Source: Rhodanobacter sp. B04 (GTDB taxonomy: Bacteria > Pseudomonadota > Gammaproteobacteria > Xanthomonadales > Rhodanobacteraceae). Taken from it: 64,000 bases of DNA. The notes beneath the pieces were generated by a model. The model was not told where the DNA came from. It did not search any database and saw only the letters and a program-made list of their open reading frames with translations. Positions 19,137-29,602 of this stretch are shown piece after piece (position 1 is the stretch's first letter; each line of letters starts with the position of its first letter). Made by a program: the position numbers and the translations under genes. The stretch lies in contig NZ_MUNV01000006.1 of NCBI RefSeq assembly GCF_002001125.1, forward strand, positions 62,001 to 126,000. Reading direction: 5' to 3'.

Positions 19137-22100
19137 ATGAATATCTCCGGACCGTTCATTCGCCGCCCGATCGGCACCTCGCTGCTGGCGATCGGCGTCT
19201 TCGTGGTCGGCATGATCTGTTATGCACTGCTCGGTGTCGCTGCGCTGCCGGACATGCAGTTTCCGGTGATCTTCGTGCAGGCCAGCCAGGCTGGCGCCAG
19301 CGCCGGCAACATGGCTTCCACCGTGGCTGCGCCGCTCGAGCGCCACTTGGGCCAGGTGCCGGGCATCGACACCATGCGCTCGTCCAGTTCGCTGGGCAGT
19401 ACGCAGGTATTCCTGATGTTCAACACCAGCCGCAACCTGGATGCCGCTGCGCGCGACGTGCAGGCGGCGATCAATGCGGCGCAGTCGGACCTGCCGTCCG
19501 GTCTCAACAGCCCGCCCAGTTACGAGAAAGCCAACCCGAACGACGATCCGATCATCGCCTTCGCGCTGACCTCCGATACGCAGTCCACGCGCGATCTGTA
19601 CGACGTCGCCGACTCGTTGCTGGCGCAGCGGCTGCGCCAGCTCGATGGTGTCGCCTCGGTGGATATCGCCGGTGCCTCGACGCCGGCGGTGCGCGTCGAC
19701 GTGAACCTGCGCGCGCTCAATGCGATGGGGCTGTCGCCGGACGATCTGCGCAACGCGCTGACCGCGGCCAACGTGACCTCCCCGCAAGGCTTTCTGACCG
19801 ACGGCCACACCACCATGGCGGTGACCGCGAACGACGCCCTGCACAGCGCCGATGATTTCGCCAGGCTGATCATCTCCAACCAGAAGGGCGTGGCGGTGCG
19901 CCTGTCCGATGTGGCCAAGGTGTACGACGGCACCCAGGACGCCTATCAGGCGGCCTGGTTCCAGGGCAAGCCGGCGATCCTGATGTACGTGTACAAGCAG
20001 TCCAACGCCAACATCATCGGCACGGTGGACCGCGTCAAGGCCACCATCCCCGAGCTGCGCGGGTACCTGCAGCCGGGTACTTCGCTGACCTCGTATTTCG
20101 ACGGCACGCCGACCATTCGCGCGTCGCTGCACGAAGTGCAGGCCACCTTGCTGATCAGCCTGGCGATGGTGGTCCTGACGATGGCGCTGTTCCTGCGCCG
20201 GCTGGCGCCGACCCTGATTGCCGCGGCGACGGTGCCGCTGTCGTTGGCCGGTGCAGCCACGCTGATGTACGTGCTCGGCTACACCCTCAACAACCTCACC
20301 CTGCTGGCGCTGGTGATCGCCATTGGCTTCGTGGTCGACGATGCGATCGTGGTGATCGAGAACATCGTGCGGCACATCGATCAGGGCATGACGCGGATGC
20401 AGGCTGCGCTGGCCGGCGCGCGGGAAATCGGCTTCACCATCGTGTCGATCACCGGATCGCTGATCGCGGTGTTCATCCCGCTGCTGTTCATGGGCGGCAT
20501 CACCGGCATGTTCTTCAAGGAGTTCACGATGACGCTGGTGGCGGCGATCGTGATCTCGGCGCTGGTGTCGCTAACCCTGACGCCGTCGATGTGCGGCCAC
20601 TTCCTGCGCGGGCATCGCCAGGCCGCCGAATCGTCGCGCTGGGGTCTGGCCATCGATCGCTTCCACGAGCGCATGCTGGCGGTCTACGTCCGCGCACTGA
20701 ATTTCTCGCTGCGGCATGCCTTGCTGCTGTCGCTGACCCCGCTGATCCTGATCGGCGTCACCGTGTTCCTGTTCACCCAGGTCAAGACCAGCCTGTTCCC
20801 GCCGCAGGATACCGGCCTGATCCGCGGCCGCGCGACGTCGGGCGCCACCGTGTCGTTCCAGGACTCCGTCAACCGCCAGCAGCGCCTGATCGACATGCTG
20901 CTGAAGGACCACGACGTGGCCACGGTCGGCTCGCGGCTGGGCAGCAGCCGGCAGGGTGCCAGCGGCTTCTTCGACATCCAGCTGAAGACGCATGCCGAGG
21001 GGCGCAAGGACGACACCTTCGAGGCGCTGGCGCGGCTCAGTGCGAAGGCGGCGAAGTATCCCGACCTCAACGTGCGCCTGCGCCCGATCCAGGATCTGCC
21101 CAGCTTCGGCGGTGGCGGCACCAGCCAGGGCGCGCAGTATCAGATATCCCTGCAGGGCGACGATCTGGCCGAACTGCAGGAATGGCTGCCGAAACTGGTC
21201 ACCGAGCTGAAGAAGAACCCGCAGCTGCGGGATGTCGGCAGCGATGTCGACGATGCCGGCCTCGAGCAGGACATCGTGATCGATCGCGACAAGGCCTCGC
21301 GACTCGGCTTGTCCATCGGCACCATCGATGGCGCGCTGTACGACGCCTTCGGCCAGCGCCAGGTATCGACGATCTATTCCGACCTCAACCAGTACAAGGT
21401 GGTGATCAACGCGCTGCCGAACCAGACCGCGTCGCCGGCTTCGCTGGACAGCACCTATGTGCGCTCGACCAACAACCAGATGATTCCGCTGACCGCGTTC
21501 GCGCACCAGCGGGCCGGCCTGGCGCCGACCCAGGTCACCCACGAGAACCAGCAGACCACGATGGATCTCAGCTTCAACGTGGCGCCCGGCGTGAGCCAGG
21601 GCGAGGCGCTGCAGGTGATCCAGGCGACGGCCAAGAACATGCGCATGCCGGGCGACATCAAGCTCAACGTGGGTGGCGATTTCCGCCGCTTCCAGCAATC
21701 GCAGAGCGGCATGCTGTGGCTGGTGCTGGGCGCGATCCTCACCGTCTACATCGTGCTGGGCATGCTGTACGAGAGCCTGATCCATCCGGTGACGATCCTG
21801 TCCACCCTGCCGGCGGCGGGTGTCGGCGCGCTGATGGCGCTGTGGCTGACCGGCACCGAGCTGTCGGTGATCGCGCAGATCGCGCTGGTGTTGCTGATCG
21901 GCATCGTCAAGAAGAACGCGATCATGATGATCGACTTCGCCCTCGTCGCCGAACGCGAGCACGGCAAGAGTCCGCTGGAGGCAGCCCGCGAGGCCTGCAT
22001 CGTGCGCTTCCGCCCGATCATGATGACCACCATGGTCGCGATCCTCGCCGCGCTGCCGATCGCGATCGGTCTCGGCGAAGGCTCCGAACTGCGCCGCCCG

Positions 22101-22268
22101 CTCGGCATCGCGCTGATCGGCGGCCTGCTGATTTCGCAAAGCCTCACCCTGCTCAGCACGCCGGCGCTGTATGTGGTCTTCTCGTGCATGGCGGCGCGGC
22201 GGAAGGCGTGGTGGGCGGATCGACAGGAACGCGCACGGTCGCGACGGATCGTCAGCGTGCGCGGCTGA
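19137..22268 (+). CDS. mdtC: RND efflux inner-membrane pump, MdtC-type
   Basis: 1043 residues. The N-terminus MNISGPFIRRPIGTSLLAIGVF and AARDVQAAINAAQSDLPSGL match MdtC rather than MdtB. The relay residues are present in GFVVDDAIVVIENIVRHI and GIVKKNAIMMIDFALVA. The two pumps in this unit are clearly diverged in sequence, so this is not a recent duplication. MdtB/MdtC heterotrimers export novobiocin and bile salts in E. coli; the substrate range here is unknown. The ribosome-binding site is weak and the 227-base gap to the first pump contains a hairpin, so it may be expressed at a different level. Confidence 0.92.
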   Translation: MNISGPFIRRPIGTSLLAIGVFVVGMICYALLGVAALPDMQFPVIFVQASQAGASAGNMASTVAAPLERHLGQVPGIDTMRSSSSLGSTQVFLMFNTSRNLDAAARDVQAAINAAQSDLPSGLNSPPSYEKANPNDDPIIAFALTSDTQSTRDLYDVADSLLAQRLRQLDGVASVDIAGASTPAVRVDVNLRALNAMGLSPDDLRNALTAANVTSPQGFLTDGHTTMAVTANDALHSADDFARLIISNQKGVAVRLSDVAKVYDGTQDAYQAAWFQGKPAILMYVYKQSNANIIGTVDRVKATIPELRGYLQPGTSLTSYFDGTPTIRASLHEVQATLLISLAMVVLTMALFLRRLAPTLIAAATVPLSLAGAATLMYVLGYTLNNLTLLALVIAIGFVVDDAIVVIENIVRHIDQGMTRMQAALAGAREIGFTIVSITGSLIAVFIPLLFMGGITGMFFKEFTMTLVAAIVISALVSLTLTPSMCGHFLRGHRQAAESSRWGLAIDRFHERMLAVYVRALNFSLRHALLLSLTPLILIGVTVFLFTQVKTSLFPPQDTGLIRGRATSGATVSFQDSVNRQQRLIDMLLKDHDVATVGSRLGSSRQGASGFFDIQLKTHAEGRKDDTFEALARLSAKAAKYPDLNVRLRPIQDLPSFGGGGTSQGAQYQISLQGDDLAELQEWLPKLVTELKKNPQLRDVGSDVDDAGLEQDIVIDRDKASRLGLSIGTIDGALYDAFGQRQVSTIYSDLNQYKVVINALPNQTASPASLDSTYVRSTNNQMIPLTAFAHQRAGLAPTQVTHENQQTTMDLSFNVAPGVSQGEALQVIQATAKNMRMPGDIKLNVGGDFRRFQQSQSGMLWLVLGAILTVYIVLGMLYESLIHPVTILSTLPAAGVGALMALWLTGTELSVIAQIALVLLIGIVKKNAIMMIDFALVAEREHGKSPLEAAREACIVRFRPIMMTTMVAILAALPIAIGLGEGSELRRPLGIALIGGLLISQSLTLLSTPALYVVFSCMAARRKAWWADRQERARSRRIVSVRG

Positions 22269-22425
22269 GACATCGTCTTCGACAGGCCAATCCCGCAGCT
22301 GACTGCATGGGCTTTGTAAGCAAAGCGTTGCCTTCATGCACACGGCTTGTTAACCCCGCGCTGGCTATCACTGCACTCCCCCCACAAATCCACGTGCGCT
22401 TGTTCGCCCGCAGCAGGAGATCCCG

Positions 22426-22701
22426 ATGAAGATGACTCGCCATACCCTGATGTACACCGTCGCACTGGCCGCCGTGCTGGCGCTGAACGCGTGTGGCAAG
22501 AACGAGGAATCGGTGTCCCAATCTCCCACTGCGCCACCGTCCGCAGCCACAGCTCTCGCACCGGCACCGGCACCGGCAACGGCAACCGGTGCCTCTACCC
22601 AGGCACCGGCTAGCAGTGGTTCGGCGATGACGCCGATGCACAGCGGCTCTTCCGCCCAGCCATCACCCGCCAGCAACAGTTCGGCCGGCGCAGGGCATTG
22701 A
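22426..22701 (+). CDS. Small Ser/Ala/Pro-rich lipoprotein
   Basis: 91 residues. The signal sequence MKMTRHTLMYTVALAAVLALNAC ends in a good lipobox (LNAC, lipidated Cys23), followed by GKNEESVSQSPTAPPSAA and a long low-complexity tail of Ala, Pro, Ser and Thr. It probably extends from a membrane as an unstructured tether. No domain is present. An AGGAG ribosome-binding site lies six bases before the ATG. It is the last gene before the CRISPR array and convergent with it. Confidence 0.72.
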   Translation: MKMTRHTLMYTVALAAVLALNACGKNEESVSQSPTAPPSAATALAPAPAPATATGASTQAPASSGSAMTPMHSGSSAQPSPASNSSAGAGH

Positions 22702-22807
22702 TACGGCCGCGGCGGGCGTGGCGTAGCGTCTGCTGCGGATCTGCCGGAGTGCACTTGGACGTGTTCCTGGAGATCCGCGCGGCAACCGGCATGGTTGTTC
22801 TGGCTAC

Positions 22808-23430
22808 CATCGAATGAGGCCGCAGCGAATCGCTGCGGAGCACCTCCTACTTGGCCGATTTCGCCGCGGCGATCAACGCCTGCTTCAATGAGGCCGCAGC
22901 GAATCGCTGCGGAGCACACAAGCCCGAATATGCCGCGCAAAAATTGAATCTGGGCTTCAATGAGGCCGCAGCGAATCGCTGCGGAGCACCACGGGACGGC
23001 ACATGTCCAGACCGTTGGCACGGTAGCTTCAATGAGGCCGCAGCGAATCGCTGCGGAGCACAGGTGACGACGAGCGAGGGCCACGTCGTCACTTTTGGAG
23101 CTTCAATGAGGCCGCAGCGAATCGCTGCGGAGCACCCGGTGTGTCCCACCGCGCTTAGGAGAACGGAGAACATGCTTCAATGAGGCCGCAGCGAATCGCT
23201 GCGGAGCACAGACCGAAGTGGAGGGGGCGCTGCAGGCATGGCAGTAGCTTCAATGAGGCCGCAGCGAATCGCTGCGGAGCACCCCGCGCAGTGCCCAACC
23301 ACGCGCGACCCGAGCACCAAGCTTCAATGAGGCCGCAGCGAATCGCTGCGGAGCACCCATAGGGGCGTCCGATGCGCGCGGTATTGACCGCATGGCTTCA
23401 ATGAGGCCGCAGCGAATCGCTGCGGAGCAC
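22808..23430 (-). CRISPR. CRISPR array, nine 36-nt repeats and eight spacers, no cas genes in window
   Basis: Repeats start at 22808, 22882, 22954, 23026, 23100, 23174, 23247, 23321 and 23395, each 36 nt. Copies 2-9 are identical; copy 1 differs in its first five bases or so (plus-strand view). Spacers are 38, 36, 36, 38, 38, 37, 38 and 38 nt and all differ, which excludes a minisatellite. Read on the minus strand the repeat begins GTGCTCCGCAGCG, folds into an 8-bp stem (CCGCAGCG / CGCTGCGG, loop ATT) and ends ATTGAAGC, like class 1 crRNA handles. The decayed repeat at 22808 is then the leader-distal end with its damage at the repeat's 3' end, as expected. Subtype cannot be assigned without cas genes. 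Confidence 0.93.
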
Positions 23431-23536
23431 ACCACCTTTCGCGTCGCGTACCCATCGTCAGTCTCACGGCTCGCGACGAGATAAACGATTTGGGTTACCG
23501 CAAAATTATACGATTCGACGACTTTGGTGGTGGCTC
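23431..23536 (-). promoter_or_regulatory. Putative CRISPR leader with TATAAT box
   Basis: This 106-bp stretch lies between the last repeat and the stop of the fusion gene at 23537. It is more AT-rich than the surroundings, with runs such as CAAAATTATA and ATAAACGATT. On the minus strand a perfect TATAAT lies at 23510-23505, about 75 bases from the first repeat; no good -35 box is visible. Transcription from here, or read-through from the gene at 23537-24448, would produce pre-crRNA in the orientation inferred from the repeat. Confidence 0.6.
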
Positions 23537-24448
23537 TCAGCGCATGCTGCTGCGCAATTCCTTTAGCCGCCGCGCCGCCGAACGGAACTTCACCTTGCCG
23601 GCGTCGAATGCCTCGGGGTCGTAGTCGCCGCCGAGCCATTCCAGCAGTTCCTCGGCTTCCTCGTCGGCCTTGGCCGGGTTGGCGAGAGCGGTACAGATCT
23701 GCTGATAGCCATGCACGCCGCCGCAGTCTTCGGGCGGGCAGGCTCGGGCGCCGGCGAGGCAGCGCGGGTATTTGGCTTTTGCCTCGGCGGGCAGGATGGC
23801 CTCGAGCAGGACCTTGTGGCTCCAGCCGTCGCCGAAGTCGTAGAGATAGACGCAGCTGGTGCCGGGTTCGGCGAGATGGGCGGTGATCGGCACGTCCCAG
23901 TCGGCGAGGCCGGGGGCATCGCCCCACGGCATGTCGTATTCCATCGGGATGCCGATCTGCAGGCCGTTGCGTTTGCCGCCGATGCGAAACTCGTGCATGT
24001 GCGCATCTTCCCAGCCCATCGCGTCGCTGAGGGTGCAATGCAGGTCCCAAAAGGTGGCGCTGCTGGGCAGCTGGATGCGTCGCCAGACCGGCGGCTTGAC
24101 ACGGTCAAGGGTGATCTTGAACTGATGTACCGTGGCAGTGGTTGCCTTGGTTCCGGTTCGTGCGATGGCCTTGACGGTCGTCGGTACGGGTGCCCTGGAT
24201 GGGGCGGCGAACCACTGTTCGAAGAGGGCCCGGCCACGTTCGAATGCCGCAGGGTCGAGCGCCACGCTATGGGCGCGACGGCGGGCGTCGCCGATCAGCC
24301 CTCTGGCATGCAGCCGGTCGAGCGCATCCCACGGCAGCGATTTCCAGGCGCGATGACCGCCGAATTCTTCCTCGAAGCTGTTGGCCCATAGCAAGGCCAG
24401 TACGACGTCGTCGAGGCGGTCGGTGTCACAGGTGCTGTCGTCGGACAT
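23537..24448 (-). CDS. DUF6429 / plasmid pRiA4b ORF-3-like fusion protein
   Basis: 303 residues. Residues 1-85 match a small helical domain, DUF6429 (DDVVLALLWANSF, RAWKSLPWDALDRLHARGLI, ALDPAAFERGRALFEQWF). From about 108 comes the pRiA4b ORF-3-like (TnpR-like) domain: VHQFKITLDRVKPPVWRRIQLP, TFWDLHCTLSDAMGWEDAHMHEF, VYLYDFGDGWSHKVLLE, and CLAGARACPPEDCGGVHGYQ with clustered Cys. The second family occurs on plasmids and mobile elements and has no established activity. The gene is on the same strand as the CRISPR array and 106 bases upstream of it in that direction. A functional link is not known. Confidence 0.85.
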   Translation of the reverse strand: MSDDSTCDTDRLDDVVLALLWANSFEEEFGGHRAWKSLPWDALDRLHARGLIGDARRRAHSVALDPAAFERGRALFEQWFAAPSRAPVPTTVKAIARTGTKATTATVHQFKITLDRVKPPVWRRIQLPSSATFWDLHCTLSDAMGWEDAHMHEFRIGGKRNGLQIGIPMEYDMPWGDAPGLADWDVPITAHLAEPGTSCVYLYDFGDGWSHKVLLEAILPAEAKAKYPRCLAGARACPPEDCGGVHGYQQICTALANPAKADEEAEELLEWLGGDYDPEAFDAGKVKFRSAARRLKELRSSMR

Positions 24449-27001
<2,553 letters not shown>

Positions 27002-27049
27002 GGCGAATCGTGTCGGCGTCAGTGCCGTAGGCGTGATGGCAGCATGAAG

Positions 27050-27080
27050 CGGGACGCCTGTCGGCGCCCCGTTTTCATTT
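27050..27080 (+). terminator. Rho-independent terminator after icd
   Basis: Stem CGGGACGCC / GGCGCCCCG with one A-C mismatch and a TGTC loop, followed by GTTTTCATTT. It lies about 50 bases after the icd stop and 90 bases before the next gene. Confidence 0.8.
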
Positions 27081-27171
27081 CGAGCGGTGCGTGCGTCGCT
27101 GCCACCGTCGGCAACGTGCGGGTCAGGATCGCCCTGCCACAATGGCTGCTGTTGAGAATGGAGCCACCCGG

Positions 27172-28260
27172 ATGCGCTTGTTGCCTGTTGCCTTCGTGTT
27201 CGCGCTGAGTGGCCTGTCGCCGCTGTTCGCCCAATCGACCACGGCCAGCACGCCTGTACCACCGGTGCCGTCGAATGTGGCCGAGCTGGCGACCGTGGTG
27301 GTCAGCGGCGTGCAGCCTGGCCCAGGCCTGTGGAAGGTGTCGAAAGGCAACCACGTGATGTGGGTGCTCGGCACGATGTCGCCGTTGCCGCAGAACATGC
27401 AATGGCAATCGCGCGAGCTGGAGCAGGTGATCAGCCAGTCGCAGCAGGTGCTGCTGTCGCCTTCCGTGACGATGAAGGCCGATGTCGGCTTCCTGGGCAA
27501 GATGTTCCTGCTGCCATCGGCCTACGGCGCACGCAAGAACGATGATGGCGAGACCCTGCAGCAGGTGCTTCCGCCACCGGTGTATGCGCGCTGGCAGGTG
27601 CTCAAGCAGAAGTACATCGGCAACAACCGCGGCATCGAGCGCTGGCGGCCGATCTTCGCGGCGCAGGAGCTGTACAAGAAGGCGATCCAGGCCAATGGCC
27701 TGAGCAAGACCGGCGGCATCCAGGCCAGCATCAATGCGTTGGCCGCGCGCTACGGCGTCAGGGAGACATCGACGGACTATCAGGTCGTCATCGAGCATCC
27801 GGGCGCGGCGATCAAGGCATTCAAAAACTCCGCGCCGCACGACACGACCTGCTTCATCCGCACGTTGGACAGCATCGAGCAGGACATGCCGGCGATGAAG
27901 GTGCGTGCCAACGCCTGGGCCCGCGGCGATCTGCAGGCGTTGCGTGAGCTGCCCGACAGCGAACGTCGCGACGCCTGTGTCTCGGCGGTCGCCAGTGCCG
28001 GTTTCGCACGTACGCTGGGGCTGGACGATGTGCCGGCCCGGTTGCAGGCCACCTGGCTGGCAGCCGCGCGTGCGGCGCTGGGCAGCAACGCGCAGACGTT
28101 CGCGATGCTGCCGATGAGCGAGTTGCTGAAGCCGGGCGGCTATCTGGCGGCGTTGCAAGCCGACGGCTATCGGGTCGAATCGCCGGAAGATCTGGATGCG
28201 GATCCCGCCTCTGCCGAGAGTGCCGAGGCCCCGGCGAGTGCAGGCACCTCACCGAGATGA
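27172..28260 (+). CDS. TraB/GumN-family exported protein
   Basis: 362 residues. The signal peptide MRLLPVAFVFALSGLSPLFAQ starts at the ATG at 27172, which has GGAG eight bases upstream. The mature protein shows the TraB/GumN (Tiki-like) fold: GLWKVSKGNHVMWVLGTMSPLP (GxLHG-like position reading LGTMSPLP), the LEQVISQSQQVLL helix, and a C-terminal GSNAQTFAMLPMSELLKPGGYLAALQADGYRV. Relatives include Tiki metalloproteases, but the usual GTxH histidine appears as GTMS here, so catalysis is doubtful. The stop is directly abutted by the stop of the convergent aldo/keto reductase gene. Confidence 0.82.
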   Translation: MRLLPVAFVFALSGLSPLFAQSTTASTPVPPVPSNVAELATVVVSGVQPGPGLWKVSKGNHVMWVLGTMSPLPQNMQWQSRELEQVISQSQQVLLSPSVTMKADVGFLGKMFLLPSAYGARKNDDGETLQQVLPPPVYARWQVLKQKYIGNNRGIERWRPIFAAQELYKKAIQANGLSKTGGIQASINALAARYGVRETSTDYQVVIEHPGAAIKAFKNSAPHDTTCFIRTLDSIEQDMPAMKVRANAWARGDLQALRELPDSERRDACVSAVASAGFARTLGLDDVPARLQATWLAAARAALGSNAQTFAMLPMSELLKPGGYLAALQADGYRVESPEDLDADPASAESAEAPASAGTSPR

Positions 28261-29208
28261 TCAGTAGGCGCTGGCCAGATCCAGCTGCGCAATCTCGTCG
28301 TGCGTCAGTTGCAGTCGAGTGGCACCGAGCAGCTCATGCAGCTGTGCCACGCTGGTGGCGCTGGCGATGGGGGCGATGATGCCCGGTCGCGCGATCAGCC
28401 AGGCCAGCGCCACCTGTGCCGGAGTGGCCTGGCGGGCGGCGGCAATCGCGTCGAGTGCAGCGAGCACCTGCATGCCGTGCGGGTTCAGGTATTTTTTCAC
28501 CGCGCCGCCGCGCGCGCTGCTTCGGGCCAGGTCGGCGTCGCTGCGGTACTTGCCGCTGAGAAAGCCGCTGGCCAGCGCGTAGTAGTTGATCACGCCGATG
28601 TGCTCTGCGCGGATCAGCCGCTCCAGTTCCTTTTCGTAGCCATCGCGGCTGACCAGGTTGTATTCCGGCTGCAGGCTTTCGTAGCGTGGCAGGCCATGTT
28701 GCCTGGATGCCGCCAGCGCATCGGCGAAGCGTGCGGCGCCGTAGTTGGATGCACCGATCACGCGCACCTTGCCGGCCTCGATCAGCCGGGCGAACGCACC
28801 GAGAGTCTCGGCCAGCGGCACGCTGGCATCGTCCTCATGCGCCTGGTACAGGTCGATGTGGTCGGTCTGCAGGCGCTTGAGCGAGCCGTCCACGGCCTGG
28901 TGGATGTTTGCCGGCGACAGGCCGGGATGCTCGGCCCACTTCGCCACCTTGGTGGCGATCACCACCTGGTCGCGCTTGCCGCTCTGCCTGAGCCAGCGAC
29001 CGATGATGCTCTCCGACTCGCCGCCGCGATTGCCGGGGACCCACGCGGAATACACATCGGCGGTATCGATCAGGTTGCCGCCACCGTCGACGAACGCATC
29101 GAGCAGTTCGAACGAGCGCTTTTCGTCGGCACTCCAGCCGAACACGTTGCCGCCGAACGCCAGCGGGAAGATGGACAACGACGATTTGCCAAGTGGGCGC
29201 TTGTGCAC
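28261..29208 (-). CDS. Aldo/keto reductase
   Basis: 315 residues. An NADPH-dependent AKR with the full catalytic tetrad: Asp48 and Tyr53 in LIDTADVYSAW, Lys87 in IATKVAKW, His124 in YQAHEDD. The cofactor pocket follows in VRVIGASNYGAARF and the C-terminal IAPIASATSVAQLHELLGATRLQLT. It resembles the YajO/Tas-like group acting on aldehydes or sugars; the substrate is unknown. A GTG at 29208 is chosen: it has GAGG nine bases upstream and begins at the family N-terminus (HKRPLGKSSL). Upstream in-frame ATGs only add low-quality sequence. Confidence 0.92.
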   Translation of the reverse strand: MHKRPLGKSSLSIFPLAFGGNVFGWSADEKRSFELLDAFVDGGGNLIDTADVYSAWVPGNRGGESESIIGRWLRQSGKRDQVVIATKVAKWAEHPGLSPANIHQAVDGSLKRLQTDHIDLYQAHEDDASVPLAETLGAFARLIEAGKVRVIGASNYGAARFADALAASRQHGLPRYESLQPEYNLVSRDGYEKELERLIRAEHIGVINYYALASGFLSGKYRSDADLARSSARGGAVKKYLNPHGMQVLAALDAIAAARQATPAQVALAWLIARPGIIAPIASATSVAQLHELLGATRLQLTHDEIAQLDLASAY

Positions 29209-29312
29209 GGAGGAACACCTCGGGTCATGGGAGGTGCCAAGCATGCACGCATCCGGGCAAAAGGAGCGTGATGTGTCCGGGGCGGTTGCGTGCCGGAACA
29301 GGCGGTGTCGGC

Positions 29313-29495
29313 TCAACGCGGCCCGACGAGCCGCGGCCAGATCATCGCCGCGCAGCACATCCGCGCGATTGACTTGGACTTCCCGGCGCCGGGCTTGCGT
29401 CGATCCGTCGTGGTACGGGTATCGGGCCGCCAGGGCAGATCGTTATGGGCGACGTGACCGTGCAGGAACAACAGGTTGGTCCAGAGTGAGCTCAT
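29313..29495 (-). CDS. Small hypothetical protein divergent from the LysR gene
   Basis: 60 residues. The ATG at 29495 has a strong AGGAG eight bases upstream, which is the main reason to call it. The sequence starts MSSLWTNLLFLHGHVAHNDL and ends in a basic tail (TTTDRRKPGAGKSK...). No membrane helix of full length or known domain is present. Small proteins beginning with a similar LLFLHGH motif are seen in Xanthomonadales genomes, to my recollection, without a function. Its divergent position beside a LysR regulator suggests possible regulation by it. Confidence 0.55.
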   Translation of the reverse strand: MSSLWTNLLFLHGHVAHNDLPWRPDTRTTTDRRKPGAGKSKSIARMCCAAMIWPRLVGPR

Positions 29496-29602
29496 GACGG
29501 AATCTCCTGGAAGCATGGAGGCTTGGTGAGGGTTCAAGATACGCAGGCAACATTCCCTAAAAAAGCGATATATTTGCAAGCCAGACTTGAAGGATATTCA
29601 AG
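29496..29602. promoter_or_regulatory. Divergent promoter region for the LysR regulator and small gene
   Basis: A 107-bp AT-rich divergent spacer. On the plus strand a TATATT box lies at 29569-29574, 28 bases before the LysR start, with an A-tract (CTAAAAAAGCG) just upstream. LysR-type regulators usually bind such divergent regions and repress themselves. The binding site itself is not clear. Confidence 0.4.

Noticed and set aside
22851..23362. An open frame with repeated NEAAANRCGA peptides on the plus strand over the CRISPR array
   Set aside because: It is an artefact of a 36-nt repeat that is a multiple of three. It has no start signal, spacers change its sequence at random, and frames are open on both strands.
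22808..23430. Reading the array as a minisatellite or REP cluster
   Set aside because: The eight spacers are unrelated in sequence but nearly constant in length, and only the terminal repeat is decayed, which is the CRISPR pattern.
22702..24448. A mobile element carrying the CRISPR array
   Set aside because: The ORF-3-like domain occurs on mobile elements, but no transposase, integrase, direct repeats or attachment site flank the region.
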